Below, in pieces: positions 19,821-27,424 of a DNA stretch of 33,879 bases. The translations under genes were made by a program, and so were the position numbers. The notes beneath the pieces were generated by a model. The model did no database searches. It was not told where the DNA came from and saw only the letters and a list, made by a program, of their open reading frames with translations. The stretch's first letter is position 1; each line of letters starts with the position of its first letter. The DNA comes from Syntrophorhabdaceae bacterium (GTDB lineage Bacteria; Desulfobacterota; Syntrophorhabdia; Syntrophorhabdales; Syntrophorhabdaceae): NCBI GenBank assembly GCA_017992765.1, contig JAGOOA010000023.1, forward strand, positions 1-33,879, given 5' to 3'.

Positions 19821-20153
19821 ATGAGAAGGAGACGGTACTCGCATAGGGGCGCAGGCCCGAATAAGAAAGAGATCGATAAGCCAGTCGAAGAGATCGTGCG
19901 GGAGCTGAAAGAGATCGGGGCATCGAAGAGCGATTACAGGGAACAGTCCCTGCGGATCCACGGCCTTATCTGTGCAAAATGCGCCAGGGAATTCGATCAT
20001 AAGGACAGGCACCTCCTTACCGTTCACCACAAGGACGGGAATCATAATAACAACCCCCCGGACGGCTCCAACTGGGAGAACCTTTGTGTCTACTGTCACG
20101 ACGACGAACACAGCAGGGGGCTGCTTGGAGATTATTTCAGCCAGGATAGGTAA
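19821..20153 (+). CDS. yajD: HNH endonuclease family protein, YajD type
   Basis: The 110-residue protein has the zinc and catalytic pattern of small HNH nucleases: Cys51 and Cys54 (CAKC), His69-His70 in TVHHKDGNHNNNP, then Cys89 and Cys92 with His93 and His97 (CVYCHDDEH). The wording DGSNWENLCVYCHDDEHS is very close to E. coli YajD, a protein of unknown role. The basic N-terminus (MRRRRYSHRG) may bind nucleic acid. It is a single gene with its own promoter, convergent with the purF-like gene. It is not linked to phage or restriction genes, so a general DNA-processing role is only a guess. Confidence 0.9.
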   Translation: MRRRRYSHRGAGPNKKEIDKPVEEIVRELKEIGASKSDYREQSLRIHGLICAKCAREFDHKDRHLLTVHHKDGNHNNNPPDGSNWENLCVYCHDDEHSRGLLGDYFSQDR

Positions 20154-20262
20154 GCTATGTTTTGAATTTGTTTAGGATTTCGATATTAGGATGTAGGATT
20201 TGATTTTATATTTCGATATACGATATACGAACTACGATATACCATGGGCTGTCAGCCATGGA
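20154..20262. repeat. Convergent gap with families E and A plus a hairpin
   Basis: After the HNH stop come family E words (TTTGAATTTGTTTAGGATTT, 20161-20180, and variants), then an inverted family A copy (20211-20243: TTTCGATATACGATATACGA and ACTACGATATACC). Next to the purF-like stop is a hairpin CCATGGGCTG / CAGCCATGG (20242-20261) that could end leftward transcription; it lacks a strong T tail. Confidence 0.75.
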
Positions 20263-21663
20263 CTATGAGTTGCCTTTGTCCCCGATCCAGCAGTGGAGGC
20301 AGAGCCTCTCACGGGGAAGCCCTATCGCTTCGACCATGTCGTCGATCCGCTGATACCGGAGCGTTGTAACATCAAGCTCTTTCGCGATCCAATCCACCAT
20401 CTTCCGGTACTTCTCTGACCGGTCATCAAGATAGTCCCCGATATCGTCCGTATCACTCCCTTCCAGTGCCCGTATGGCGCGCCGGGCGGCCAGCTCGTCG
20501 ATGGAGCGCGTGGAGAGGGCAAATTTACAGGGAAACATCAGCGGCGGGCAGGCCGGGCGAACATGGACCTCCCTGGCCCCCGATTCCCATAGTTTCTTCA
20601 GGGTATAATTCTTAAGCTGCGTTCCGCGCACGATGGAGTCCTCGCAGAGGACTATCCGGTTCCCGGCAATGATATCCTTGACCGCAATGAGCTTCATCTT
20701 TGCCACAAGGTCGCGAATCTCCTGTGAAGGCGGCGTATAGCTCCTTCCGTAGCCTGGGGTATATTTGACGAGTGGCCGCCGGAAGGGGATCCCCGACTGC
20801 ATAGCATACCCGACGGCATGGCCGACCCCCGAATCAGGCACCCCGGCTACAAGATCGGCCTCCACTTCATCGCTCTTCGCAAGAAACCTCCCGGATCGCT
20901 CACGGACAAGCTCAACATTGATCCCCTCGTAGCTTGAAGCGGGATATCCTGTGTAGATCCAGAGGAAGGAGCAGATCTGGTTGCTTGCCTTTCCTGCAAG
21001 CTGTCCTTCCAATCCACGTTTTCCTATGCGAACGATCTCGCCGGGTTCGAGATACTTTATGATCCGGTAGCCAAGGTTAAGAAAGGAGCATGTTTCCGTG
21101 GCGACCACGTAATCCCCATCCCTTTCCCCGACGACGAGGGGCATCCGGCCAAGGCGGTCCCTGACCGCATAGATCCCGTCCTCTTTCATGAGGAGCGTGG
21201 AAGCTGAACCGGTTATCCGGTCATAGAGACCTTCGATACCGCCAATGAGCGTTTTTCCCTTATTGATCAATTTGGCTATGAGCTCAACGGAATTGACCCC
21301 ACCGCTTGACATCTCGCCGAAGGTCTCGCCCTGTTCAAGGAGCTCTTCGGCCAGTTCGTTCGTATTATCCACGAGCCCCGCCGATACGACGGCAAAGGTC
21401 CCGAACTTTGAGCCGATGATGAGCGGTTGGGCATCCCGGTCGCTTATGACGCCTATGCCCAGATTTCCTTCCATCTCTTTATAATCTTCGTAGAATTTCG
21501 ATTTGAACTGGGACTTGCTGATGTCATGGATAGACCTGTGGAAACGCTCTCCAAGGACAGCCATTCCGCCGTACTCTGTTCCCATGTGTGAATGGTAGTC
21601 TGTGCCGTAAAGGAGCTCGCTTGCACAGTTCTTTTTCGATACAATGCCAAAAATGCCGCTCAT
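20263..21663 (-). CDS. PurF-like amidophosphoribosyltransferase homologue lacking the glutaminase active site
   Basis: The 466-residue protein aligns along the whole length with PurF, which makes phosphoribosylamine from PRPP and glutamine. The phosphoribosyltransferase half is intact: PRPP loop LCEDSIVRGTQ (339-349), flexible loop YGRSYTPPSQEIRD (305-318), and Cys231, Cys379, Cys455 and Cys458 at the places of the four iron-sulfur ligands. The N-terminal half has lost the Ntn-glutaminase residues: it starts MSGIFGIVS, so Ser replaces the nucleophile Cys after Met removal; the GHxRYST segment is replaced by GVISDRDAQP; and the HNG oxyanion motif reads SAG (94-96). AAAGGAGG six bases upstream fixes the start. 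It may be ammonia-dependent or have another donor. I recall similar proteins in other anaerobes, so this looks like a family rather than a decayed gene. Confidence 0.85.
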   Translation of the reverse strand: MSGIFGIVSKKNCASELLYGTDYHSHMGTEYGGMAVLGERFHRSIHDISKSQFKSKFYEDYKEMEGNLGIGVISDRDAQPLIIGSKFGTFAVVSAGLVDNTNELAEELLEQGETFGEMSSGGVNSVELIAKLINKGKTLIGGIEGLYDRITGSASTLLMKEDGIYAVRDRLGRMPLVVGERDGDYVVATETCSFLNLGYRIIKYLEPGEIVRIGKRGLEGQLAGKASNQICSFLWIYTGYPASSYEGINVELVRERSGRFLAKSDEVEADLVAGVPDSGVGHAVGYAMQSGIPFRRPLVKYTPGYGRSYTPPSQEIRDLVAKMKLIAVKDIIAGNRIVLCEDSIVRGTQLKNYTLKKLWESGAREVHVRPACPPLMFPCKFALSTRSIDELAARRAIRALEGSDTDDIGDYLDDRSEKYRKMVDWIAKELDVTTLRYQRIDDMVEAIGLPRERLCLHCWIGDKGNS

Positions 21664-21766
21664 GGATCCTCCTTTATATTGAAGATGACCGATCTACTTA
21701 AAGGCGAAACAAGGGATCGACCAGACGCTGATATGATACAATCTCCCCGCAATTTTCTCCAGCATT

Positions 21767-21794
21767 ATTATAAAACAAAATCATTTATTGAAAA
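21767..21794 (-). promoter_or_regulatory. Promoter of the purF-like gene
   Basis: On the minus strand TTTTCA (21794-21789) and a perfect TATAAT (21772-21767) are 16 bp apart. The leader would be about 95 bases. I see no purine or PRPP riboswitch core in it. The rest of the 234-bp divergent gap (21664-21897) holds the opposite promoter and no gene. Confidence 0.5.
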
Positions 21795-21842
21795 GTTTTA
21801 GCCGACCCTTTACCACGATAAAAAATGTACGGGAATTTTTTC

Positions 21843-21872
21843 TTGACTTTATACGCAAAATACTGTTATAAA
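21843..21872 (+). promoter_or_regulatory. Promoter of the 124-residue unknown gene
   Basis: TTGACT (21843-21848) and TATAAA (21867-21872) are 18 bp apart, both with a single mismatch to consensus. Transcription would start near 21879, about 19 bases before the ATG at 21898. It is one of the best sigma-70-like promoters in the window. Confidence 0.6.
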
Positions 21873-21897
21873 CTGTAAGACAATATCAGCAATAACT

Positions 21898-22272
21898 ATG
21901 GACATCAGCACTGCAATAGAAGAAAGGGCCCCGGGCAGACTCTGCGTACTCAGAGACACCATCCCGCAGCAGAAGAGCGGTAAGGCGCTTCAGGGAAAGG
22001 CTATCGGTTTTGACCTTAAGCATACAGAATGCAAGGTGATGGCATTCGACATCCGGAGTTCGGCAGGGCTCAGCGTGACAGGAGACGGCAATGAATGCCC
22101 TGCTGCGACAGAGGCTCAGGCAGGGCCTGTTTATGTAAGCTCCCGCCATGTAGCCGGCCAGTATGAGATCGACAAGGCATCCCTCCAAATACCGCAGATC
22201 ATCATCGATAAATACAGACGGGCAAAAGGATACACGGGGTTGGCTTCAAGCACCCTCCAGATATACGCTTAA
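21898..22272 (+). CDS. Hypothetical protein, 124 residues
   Basis: I do not recognise this protein. It has no signal peptide or membrane segment, three cysteines (in RLCVL, TECKV and NECPA) and a C-terminal stretch GQYEIDKASLQIPQIIIDKY that looks helical. Codon use is like that of neighbouring genes (GC-rich third positions, for example GAC ATC, AAG, CTC), which supports coding. A good promoter lies immediately upstream, but there is no Shine-Dalgarno before the ATG (TATCAGCAATAACT). It is followed after 89 bases by hrcA, which has its own promoter. A link with heat shock or purine metabolism would be speculation. Confidence 0.6.
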   Translation: MDISTAIEERAPGRLCVLRDTIPQQKSGKALQGKAIGFDLKHTECKVMAFDIRSSAGLSVTGDGNECPAATEAQAGPVYVSSRHVAGQYEIDKASLQIPQIIIDKYRRAKGYTGLASSTLQIYA

Positions 22273-22307
22273 CAAATCCTTGTCTGACAAATTGAGCATC
22301 TCATTTC

Positions 22308-22336
22308 TTGACAAAAGTGTCATATATCATTAATTT
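22308..22336 (+). promoter_or_regulatory. Promoter of hrcA-grpE-dnaJ with an overlapping short palindrome
   Basis: A perfect TTGACA (22308-22313) is followed after 17 bp by TAATTT (22331-22336). The -35 box is part of the palindrome TGACA-AAAG-TGTCA (22309-22322). A classical CIRCE operator (TTAGCACTC, nine bases, GAGTGCTAA) is not present. The palindrome might bind a regulator, but which one is not known. Confidence 0.45.
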
Positions 22337-22361
22337 ATTTTATGAAGGCCGGTATTGAGCC

Positions 22362-23393
22362 ATGGACATTCTGACAGAACGACAAAACAGGATCCTTGAG
22401 CTTATTATGGATAACTATATAAACGCTGCCGAACCGATAGGTTCGAGGACGATATCAAAGAGAATGAAGAACAAGGTAAGCTCTGCGACGATAAGGAATA
22501 TAATGAGCGATCTTGAGGAGCTCGGTTTTCTTTATAAGCCCCATGCAGTGGCGGGGCGCGTACCGACGCACAAGGCCTTCAGATATTACGTAAATAACCT
22601 GTCGTCGCTGATGGTTCCCGGCAAAAAGGAGCTGAAGGTCCTGGAATCGCTTGCCCGGCCCCGCTACTCCTACGTTGAGGAGATCATGGAGGATGCGTCG
22701 AAGACGCTTGCGTCCATATCGCAATATACAAGCATAGTGATTGAGCCAAAAGTGAACACGATGCTCTTTAAAGAGGTTGAATTCGTCAAATTATCAAAGT
22801 ATACGATCCTTGTTGTTTTTATAACTTCTTCCGGCATGGTCCATAAGAGGATCGTGCATACCGATGAGGAGCTGGGCATTAATGTTCTGAACGAGATGAA
22901 ATGGTATATGAACGAAAAGTTCAGCGGAGTTCCTTTCTATGTCCTGCGGGACGGCATACTGGGCGACGTGAGGCAGGAAAAAGAGATATTCAACAACCTC
23001 TGCGCGAAGATCCGGGATACCCTCGACGCGATCATTGATGAAAAGAGCAAGCGGGAAGTTTACATAGAAGGGACGTCTAAAATGATAGGCGTACCGGAAT
23101 TTTCTGACCTCGAAAGATTAAAAGAGCTTTTCCAGACGCTGGAGAGAAAAGAAAAACTGATCACATTGCTGGACAGCTGCCTCCGGGAGGATGGCATAAG
23201 CATTATCATGGGGCACGAGAACGATATGAAAGAAATGCGCGGGATGAGCATCATCTCCTCGCCCTACCAGGTCGGCGAAGACAGCTACGGCTTCCTCGGT
23301 GTGATAGGCCCGATCAGGATGAATTATTCAAGAATAATACCGATCGTCAATTATACCGCGAAGACGGTTACCAATATCTTAAGAATGATGTAA
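22362..23393 (+). CDS. hrcA: Heat-inducible transcription repressor HrcA
   Basis: HrcA represses chaperone operons by binding CIRCE sites and is reactivated by GroEL. The N-terminal winged helix is clear (LTERQNRILELIMDNYI, GSRTISKRM, SSATIRNIMSDLEELGFL, then AGRVPTHKAFRYYVN). The effector part contains MVHKRIVHTDEELG and ends with GVIGPIRMNYSRIIPIVNYT. Length 343 is typical. The ATG has only a weak ribosome site. grpE follows after 9 bases and dnaJ after that. No CIRCE is seen before hrcA itself, so it may act elsewhere or use a divergent operator. Confidence 0.96.
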   Translation: MDILTERQNRILELIMDNYINAAEPIGSRTISKRMKNKVSSATIRNIMSDLEELGFLYKPHAVAGRVPTHKAFRYYVNNLSSLMVPGKKELKVLESLARPRYSYVEEIMEDASKTLASISQYTSIVIEPKVNTMLFKEVEFVKLSKYTILVVFITSSGMVHKRIVHTDEELGINVLNEMKWYMNEKFSGVPFYVLRDGILGDVRQEKEIFNNLCAKIRDTLDAIIDEKSKREVYIEGTSKMIGVPEFSDLERLKELFQTLERKEKLITLLDSCLREDGISIIMGHENDMKEMRGMSIISSPYQVGEDSYGFLGVIGPIRMNYSRIIPIVNYTAKTVTNILRMM

Positions 23394-23402
23394 GGGAGCA
23401 AC

Positions 23403-23990
23403 ATGGAAGAAAAGGAAAAGAGAAACACCGGCGAAGCGACCGAAGAAAAAGAAGAAGGACAGGAGATCGCCAGGCACGAAGAACATAAGAAGAAAAAGAA
23501 GAAGGATGATGGAACGGAGGAGTTGAAGAGGGCGCTTGCGGAGAAGGACGAGCTTATAAAGTCGCTTCAGGAAAAGATCCTCTACTTGCAGGCCGAGTTT
23601 GAAAATTACAAGAAGCTCAAAATAAAAGAAAAGCAGGATACATTGAAATTTGGCAACGAGGTCCTGATAAAGGAATTGCTGCCCGTGCTGGACAACCTCG
23701 AGATGGCCCTGGACCATACGGCAAAAACCGAAGATTACAAAGGGATCTACGACGGGGTCAAGATAACCTTCAACGAATTTCTCAAGGTGATGGAGAAGGC
23801 AGGCGTTACCAGGATCGAAGCGGTCGGCAAGAAATTCGACCCCAATCTCCACGAAGCCTTTTACCAGGAAGAGAAAGAGGACGTGGAGCCTGATACTGTC
23901 TTATCAGAGTTCCAAAAAGGCTACCTGCTGAACAACAGATTGATGAGGCCCTCCAGGGTGGTTGTTTCCAAAAAGCCGGAAATCCAGTAA
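23403..23990 (+). CDS. grpE: Nucleotide exchange factor GrpE
   Basis: GrpE releases ADP from DnaK. The 195-residue protein has a very charged, lysine/glutamate-rich N-terminal tail (about 1-45, including HKKKKKKDD), then the long dimerising helix (about 46-100, LQAEFENYKKLKIKEK) and the C-terminal beta domain with GVTRIEAVGKKFDPNLHEA and LLNNRLMRPSRVVVSK. GGGAG lies five bases before the ATG. It sits between hrcA and dnaJ; its partner gene dnaK, usually next, is missing from this operon. Confidence 0.97.
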   Translation: MEEKEKRNTGEATEEKEEGQEIARHEEHKKKKKKDDGTEELKRALAEKDELIKSLQEKILYLQAEFENYKKLKIKEKQDTLKFGNEVLIKELLPVLDNLEMALDHTAKTEDYKGIYDGVKITFNEFLKVMEKAGVTRIEAVGKKFDPNLHEAFYQEEKEDVEPDTVLSEFQKGYLLNNRLMRPSRVVVSKKPEIQ

Positions 23991-24004
23991 TATACGGTTG
24001 ACCA

Positions 24005-25102
24005 ATGCGGACAGCATACCGAGACTACCATGAGATCCTGAACGTTTCCAAGAATGCCACAGACGAGGAGATAAAAAAGGCCTACCGGAAGCTTGCGCTC
24101 CAATACCACCCGGACAGAAACCCCGGCAATAAAGAAGCCGAAGAGATGTTCAAGAAGATCAGCGAGGCATATGCCGTACTCAGCGATCCTGAGAAGCGAT
24201 ACCGGTATGAAAGGTTCGGCACTGCCGACGATGCCGGCTCTATCTTCGATTTTGGCTTCAGGGGCAATTTCGACACCGTTTTTAACGACCTTTTCAGTGA
24301 TTTTTTCGGCTCCCCCAGACAGAGGGAAAGGAAGGGGCAGGACCTGCGCTACAATCTTGCCATAGAGTTCGAAGAGGCAGTGTTCGGTATCGAAAAGGAG
24401 ATAGAGATACCGAAAGAAGAAAAATGCCCGGCCTGCGGTGGATCCCGGATAGAGCCGGGACACCAGCCCGTAACCTGCAAGCACTGCGGAGGAAGAGGGC
24501 AGGTCAGGCAGAGCCACGGGTTTTTTACGATAAACAGGACCTGCGAATATTGCAACGGTGACGGCCATATCATCAAAGACCCTTGCAAGACCTGCAAAGG
24601 CAAAGGAAGCACCAGGACAAAGAAGAAGATCAAGGTAAAGATCCCGCCCGGCGTCGACACCGGCATGAGGTTAAAGCTGCGGGGAGAAGGGATGCAGCAG
24701 TTTGGCGACACGGCCCCGGGCGACCTGTACGTGGTTCTTGAGGTAAAGGAACACCAGATCTTTGAACGCGCAGGCGACGATATTACTGTTCAGGTTGATG
24801 CCAGCTTCCCGCTTTTGTGTCTCGGAGGGGAATTCACGGTGCCTACCATAGAGGGCGAAACGGCCATCACCATACCGCCCGGCACGCAGCCCGGAAAGGT
24901 CTTTCGGATCAAGGGGCTTGGCGTTACCAAGTCAAACGGGTACGGAAGGGGCGATCAGCTCGTCTACCTCAACGTGGTTATCCCTTCAAAACTGAGCGAA
25001 AGACAGCGCCTCCTCATGGAAGAGCTCGCGAAGGAGCTGAGCGATGAGAGCGGGAAAACGCGCAAAGGACTCAAAGAGAAGTTTATGGAATTTTTCGAAT
25101 AG
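24005..25102 (+). CDS. dnaJ: Chaperone DnaJ
   Basis: DnaJ delivers substrates to DnaK and stimulates its ATPase. The J domain (about 7-72) has the HPD motif at 35-37 (YHPDRN). The Gly/Phe region is short (about 73-105). Four zinc-binding repeats follow with pairs Cys141/144, Cys158/161, Cys180/183 and Cys194/197, so it is a type I DnaJ. The C-terminal substrate-binding domain runs to about 345. Length 365 is slightly short for the family. The ATG, 14 bases after grpE, has no clear ribosome site (ATACGGTTGACCA), so translation may depend on the upstream gene. The downstream gap is repeat-rich and convergent with htpG. Confidence 0.96.
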   Translation: MRTAYRDYHEILNVSKNATDEEIKKAYRKLALQYHPDRNPGNKEAEEMFKKISEAYAVLSDPEKRYRYERFGTADDAGSIFDFGFRGNFDTVFNDLFSDFFGSPRQRERKGQDLRYNLAIEFEEAVFGIEKEIEIPKEEKCPACGGSRIEPGHQPVTCKHCGGRGQVRQSHGFFTINRTCEYCNGDGHIIKDPCKTCKGKGSTRTKKKIKVKIPPGVDTGMRLKLRGEGMQQFGDTAPGDLYVVLEVKEHQIFERAGDDITVQVDASFPLLCLGGEFTVPTIEGETAITIPPGTQPGKVFRIKGLGVTKSNGYGRGDQLVYLNVVIPSKLSERQRLLMEELAKELSDESGKTRKGLKEKFMEFFE

Positions 25103-25330
25103 GCCGGCCCATAGACCACAGTATATCGTATATCGTAGTTCGCATATCGGGATTCTAAGAAATACCGTTCGGCGTGATGCGTTTAGCGTTCGGCGTAGAA
25201 ACCAAATGCTAGAGGCAGTACTAACCGGGGTATTCTGCCCCCCGCTCTTCTGATTTCAATCGTCCCTCGTCCTAGCGCAGCGGACGTCCCTCGTCCCTCG
25301 GTCCTTTTCCCTCGCCTCACGGATTTGTCG
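25103..25330. repeat. Convergent 228-bp gap with families A, C and D repeats
   Basis: It contains a full 32-nt family A copy (25120-25151), a GGCGT-type degenerate tandem (GTTCGGCGTGATGCG and TTAGCGTTCGGCG, 25167-25195), a GGGG-CCCC hairpin near 25227-25242, and three copies of GTCCCTC (25262-25268, 25286-25292, 25293-25299), the reverse complement of the GAGGGAC unit inside lolA. No gene is visible. Confidence 0.75.
25120..25151 (+). repeat. 32-nt dispersed repeat (family A), full copy
   Basis: It reads AGTATATCGTATATCG then TAGTTCGCATATCGGG, three differences from the consensus, all in the second half. It begins 18 bases after the dnaJ stop, in the convergent gap facing htpG. Confidence 0.85.
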
Positions 25331-27244
25331 TTATTCGCTGCTTTTCTCTATATTCTCCGCCATCAGCTTTGCGACCATCTTTGAAAATGCCGCTGGGTCC
25401 TTCGGCTTCGATCCTTCAAGAATAAGGGCCTGATCGTAAAGGAGCCTTATGAAATCAGGGAGCGTGTTGCTCTTCGCATCTTTTTCGAAGACCGCCTTCA
25501 TCGCGGCAAAAAGCGGGTGAGAGGGGTTGATCTCGAGGATCCGCTTTTTCAAAGGAACCTCCTGGCCCATAGCCTTGAGAAGTTTTTCCACCTGCGGGTC
25601 CAGATCCCCTTCATCGGCAACAAGGCAGCAGGCCGAATCTGTTAAGCGGCCGGAGAGCCTTACGTCCTTTACATCGTCTTTCAACGTATCTTTCATGAGA
25701 TCCATCAGCTCGGCATAGTATTTTTTTGCCGTCTCTTTTTCTGTTTTTTCTGTTTTATCGAGGTCGATATCCCCTTTTGTGATGGACTTCAGCCTTTTGC
25801 CTTTGTATTCGAAGCCGCTCAGGACGAGATCGTCGATATCATCGAGCATGACAAGGACCTCGTAGCCTTTGCCCCTGAATGTCTCGAGGTAGGGTGAATG
25901 CAAGGCCTCTGCGAGAGACGTCCCGGTGATGTAGTATATCGCCTCCTGTTCCGCCTTCATGTCATTGATATAATCGTCGAGAGACCTCAGGACGCCCTCT
26001 TCGGTTTTCGTTGAAGGAAAAAGGAAAAGGTCTGCTATGGCCTCTCTCCGTGTAAAATCGTAATGGAGCCCCTCTTTAAGGACCCTGCCGAACTCGTTGT
26101 AAACCTTTACATAGTCTCCGTATTGCTCCTTTTTCATGTCGCCGAGCGTATCGAGAACCTTTTTTGTTATGTTCGTGCGTATGATCTCGACCTGCCTGTT
26201 GTGCTGGAGGATCTCCCTGGAAACGTTGAGGGGAAGGTCTGCAGAGTCTACCACCCCTTTTACGAAGCGGAGATAGTGCGGAATGAGCTCCTCGCAGTGG
26301 TCCATGATCTGAACGCGCTTTACGTAAAGCGTGGGGCCTATCTTGTAGTCCCTGAAGAGGATATCGTATGGCGCATGCGAGGGGATATAGAGGAGCGCCG
26401 TAAACTCCGAGGTGCCCTCTGCCTTGTAATGGATGACCTTTGCAGGGTTGGCGGAATCATGCGATATATGCTGGTAGAATTGGTTATATTCCTCTTCTGA
26501 TACTTCTGACCGGTCCCTGAGCCAGATGGCCTTCATCGAGTTAAGGGTCTCTTCTTCTTTTATTGTGACCTTTTCGCCTTTCTTTAGCGCGCTGTCCTGT
26601 TCTTTTTCGACGTCCATGACTATCGGGTGCTCAATAAAATCAGAGTATTTCTTAATGATGCTCCTGATCTGCCATTCATCAAGATACTTCTTCTCTTCTT
26701 CCCTGACCTCAAGGATGACATCGGTTCCTCTCCGCTCTTTTTCCACATCCTCGACCGTGAACGATCCGTCACCGGTTGATTCCCACTTTACGCCGCCTGG
26801 GCCCTGTTGCCCCGCCCTTCTTGAAAGAACGGTGATCTTGTCGGCGACCATGAAAGATGAGTAGAAGCCAACCCCAAACTGCCCGATAAGCTCAGGATTA
26901 TCCTTTATTGCCCTGCTCTGAAGGGCTGCGAGAAATTCTTTTGTCCCTGAATGGGCGATGGTTCCAAGGGCCTCAACGATCTCTTCCTTCGTCATGCCGA
27001 TACCGTTGTCGCTTATCGTCAGCGTACCCCTGTCCCTGTCGGCGGTGATCTTTATCTTCCACCCGCTTTCATTCTCGAGGACAGCGCTGTTTGTCAGGGA
27101 TTCGTAACGTGCGCGGTCGATCGCGTCGGAGGCGTTCGAGATAAGCTCTCTGAGAAATACCTCCTTATGTGAATAAAGCGAGTGGATCATGAGATCAAGC
27201 AGTTGCTGGACTTCTGTCTTAAATTCTAATCTCTCAAGGCTCAT
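25331..27244 (-). CDS. htpG: Chaperone HtpG (bacterial Hsp90)
   Basis: HtpG is an ATP-dependent dimeric chaperone. The GHKL ATPase domain has the N-terminal LISNASDAIDRARYE box, the DNGIGM loop (near residue 80) and GQFGVGFYSSF (near 121). The middle domain includes LPLNVSREILQHNR, and the C-terminal dimerisation domain covers about the last 120 residues (from about 515). Length 637 is normal. GAGGTG precedes the ATG by 7 bases. It is transcribed on its own, divergent from the channel gene and convergent with dnaJ. Its candidate promoter resembles that of hrcA, which fits shared heat-shock use, though this is inference. Confidence 0.97.
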   Translation of the reverse strand: MSLERLEFKTEVQQLLDLMIHSLYSHKEVFLRELISNASDAIDRARYESLTNSAVLENESGWKIKITADRDRGTLTISDNGIGMTKEEIVEALGTIAHSGTKEFLAALQSRAIKDNPELIGQFGVGFYSSFMVADKITVLSRRAGQQGPGGVKWESTGDGSFTVEDVEKERRGTDVILEVREEEKKYLDEWQIRSIIKKYSDFIEHPIVMDVEKEQDSALKKGEKVTIKEEETLNSMKAIWLRDRSEVSEEEYNQFYQHISHDSANPAKVIHYKAEGTSEFTALLYIPSHAPYDILFRDYKIGPTLYVKRVQIMDHCEELIPHYLRFVKGVVDSADLPLNVSREILQHNRQVEIIRTNITKKVLDTLGDMKKEQYGDYVKVYNEFGRVLKEGLHYDFTRREAIADLFLFPSTKTEEGVLRSLDDYINDMKAEQEAIYYITGTSLAEALHSPYLETFRGKGYEVLVMLDDIDDLVLSGFEYKGKRLKSITKGDIDLDKTEKTEKETAKKYYAELMDLMKDTLKDDVKDVRLSGRLTDSACCLVADEGDLDPQVEKLLKAMGQEVPLKKRILEINPSHPLFAAMKAVFEKDAKSNTLPDFIRLLYDQALILEGSKPKDPAAFSKMVAKLMAENIEKSSE

Positions 27245-27321
27245 AGTCGTTGCACCTCAAACAATTTTTTATGAGAATACACATGGAACAGCCGCGTATC
27301 ATGTGCTGATGTTTTTCAATA

Positions 27322-27350
27322 AAATTAAGACAGCTTACCCTCTAAGTCAA
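27322..27350 (-). promoter_or_regulatory. Promoter of htpG
   Basis: On the minus strand TTGACT (27350-27345) and TAATTT (27327-27322) are 17 bp apart, the same -10 hexamer and spacing as before hrcA. The leader would be about 70 bases. Confidence 0.45.
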
Positions 27351-27381
27351 CCTCGGCCGGCCCTAAATAACATTTCAGCGT

Positions 27382-27410
27382 TTATATTGAGACCGGTTCC
27401 ATGCTATAAT
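27382..27410 (+). promoter_or_regulatory. Extended -10 promoter of the potassium channel gene
   Basis: TGCTATAAT (27402-27410) is a perfect extended -10 box. The -35 (TTATAT, 27382-27387) is weak, as is common with extended boxes. Transcription would start near 27417, only about eight bases before the ATG at 27425, and no Shine-Dalgarno is present. Confidence 0.5.
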
Positions 27411-27424
27411 GGGTAACAACACAT

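Noticed and set aside
20263-21663. Calling the PurF-like gene a pseudogene
   Set aside because: The frame is intact, the ribosome site is strong, and the PRPP and iron-sulfur motifs are conserved; only the glutaminase residues are gone, and in a coherent way.
21664-21766. Riboswitch in the leader of the purF-like gene
   Set aside because: The leader is about 95 bases but shows no conserved purine or PRPP riboswitch core and no terminator-antiterminator pair that I can see.
22273-22361. CIRCE operator before hrcA
   Set aside because: Neither TTAGCACTC nor GAGTGCTAA, nor a close variant with the nine-base spacer, is present.
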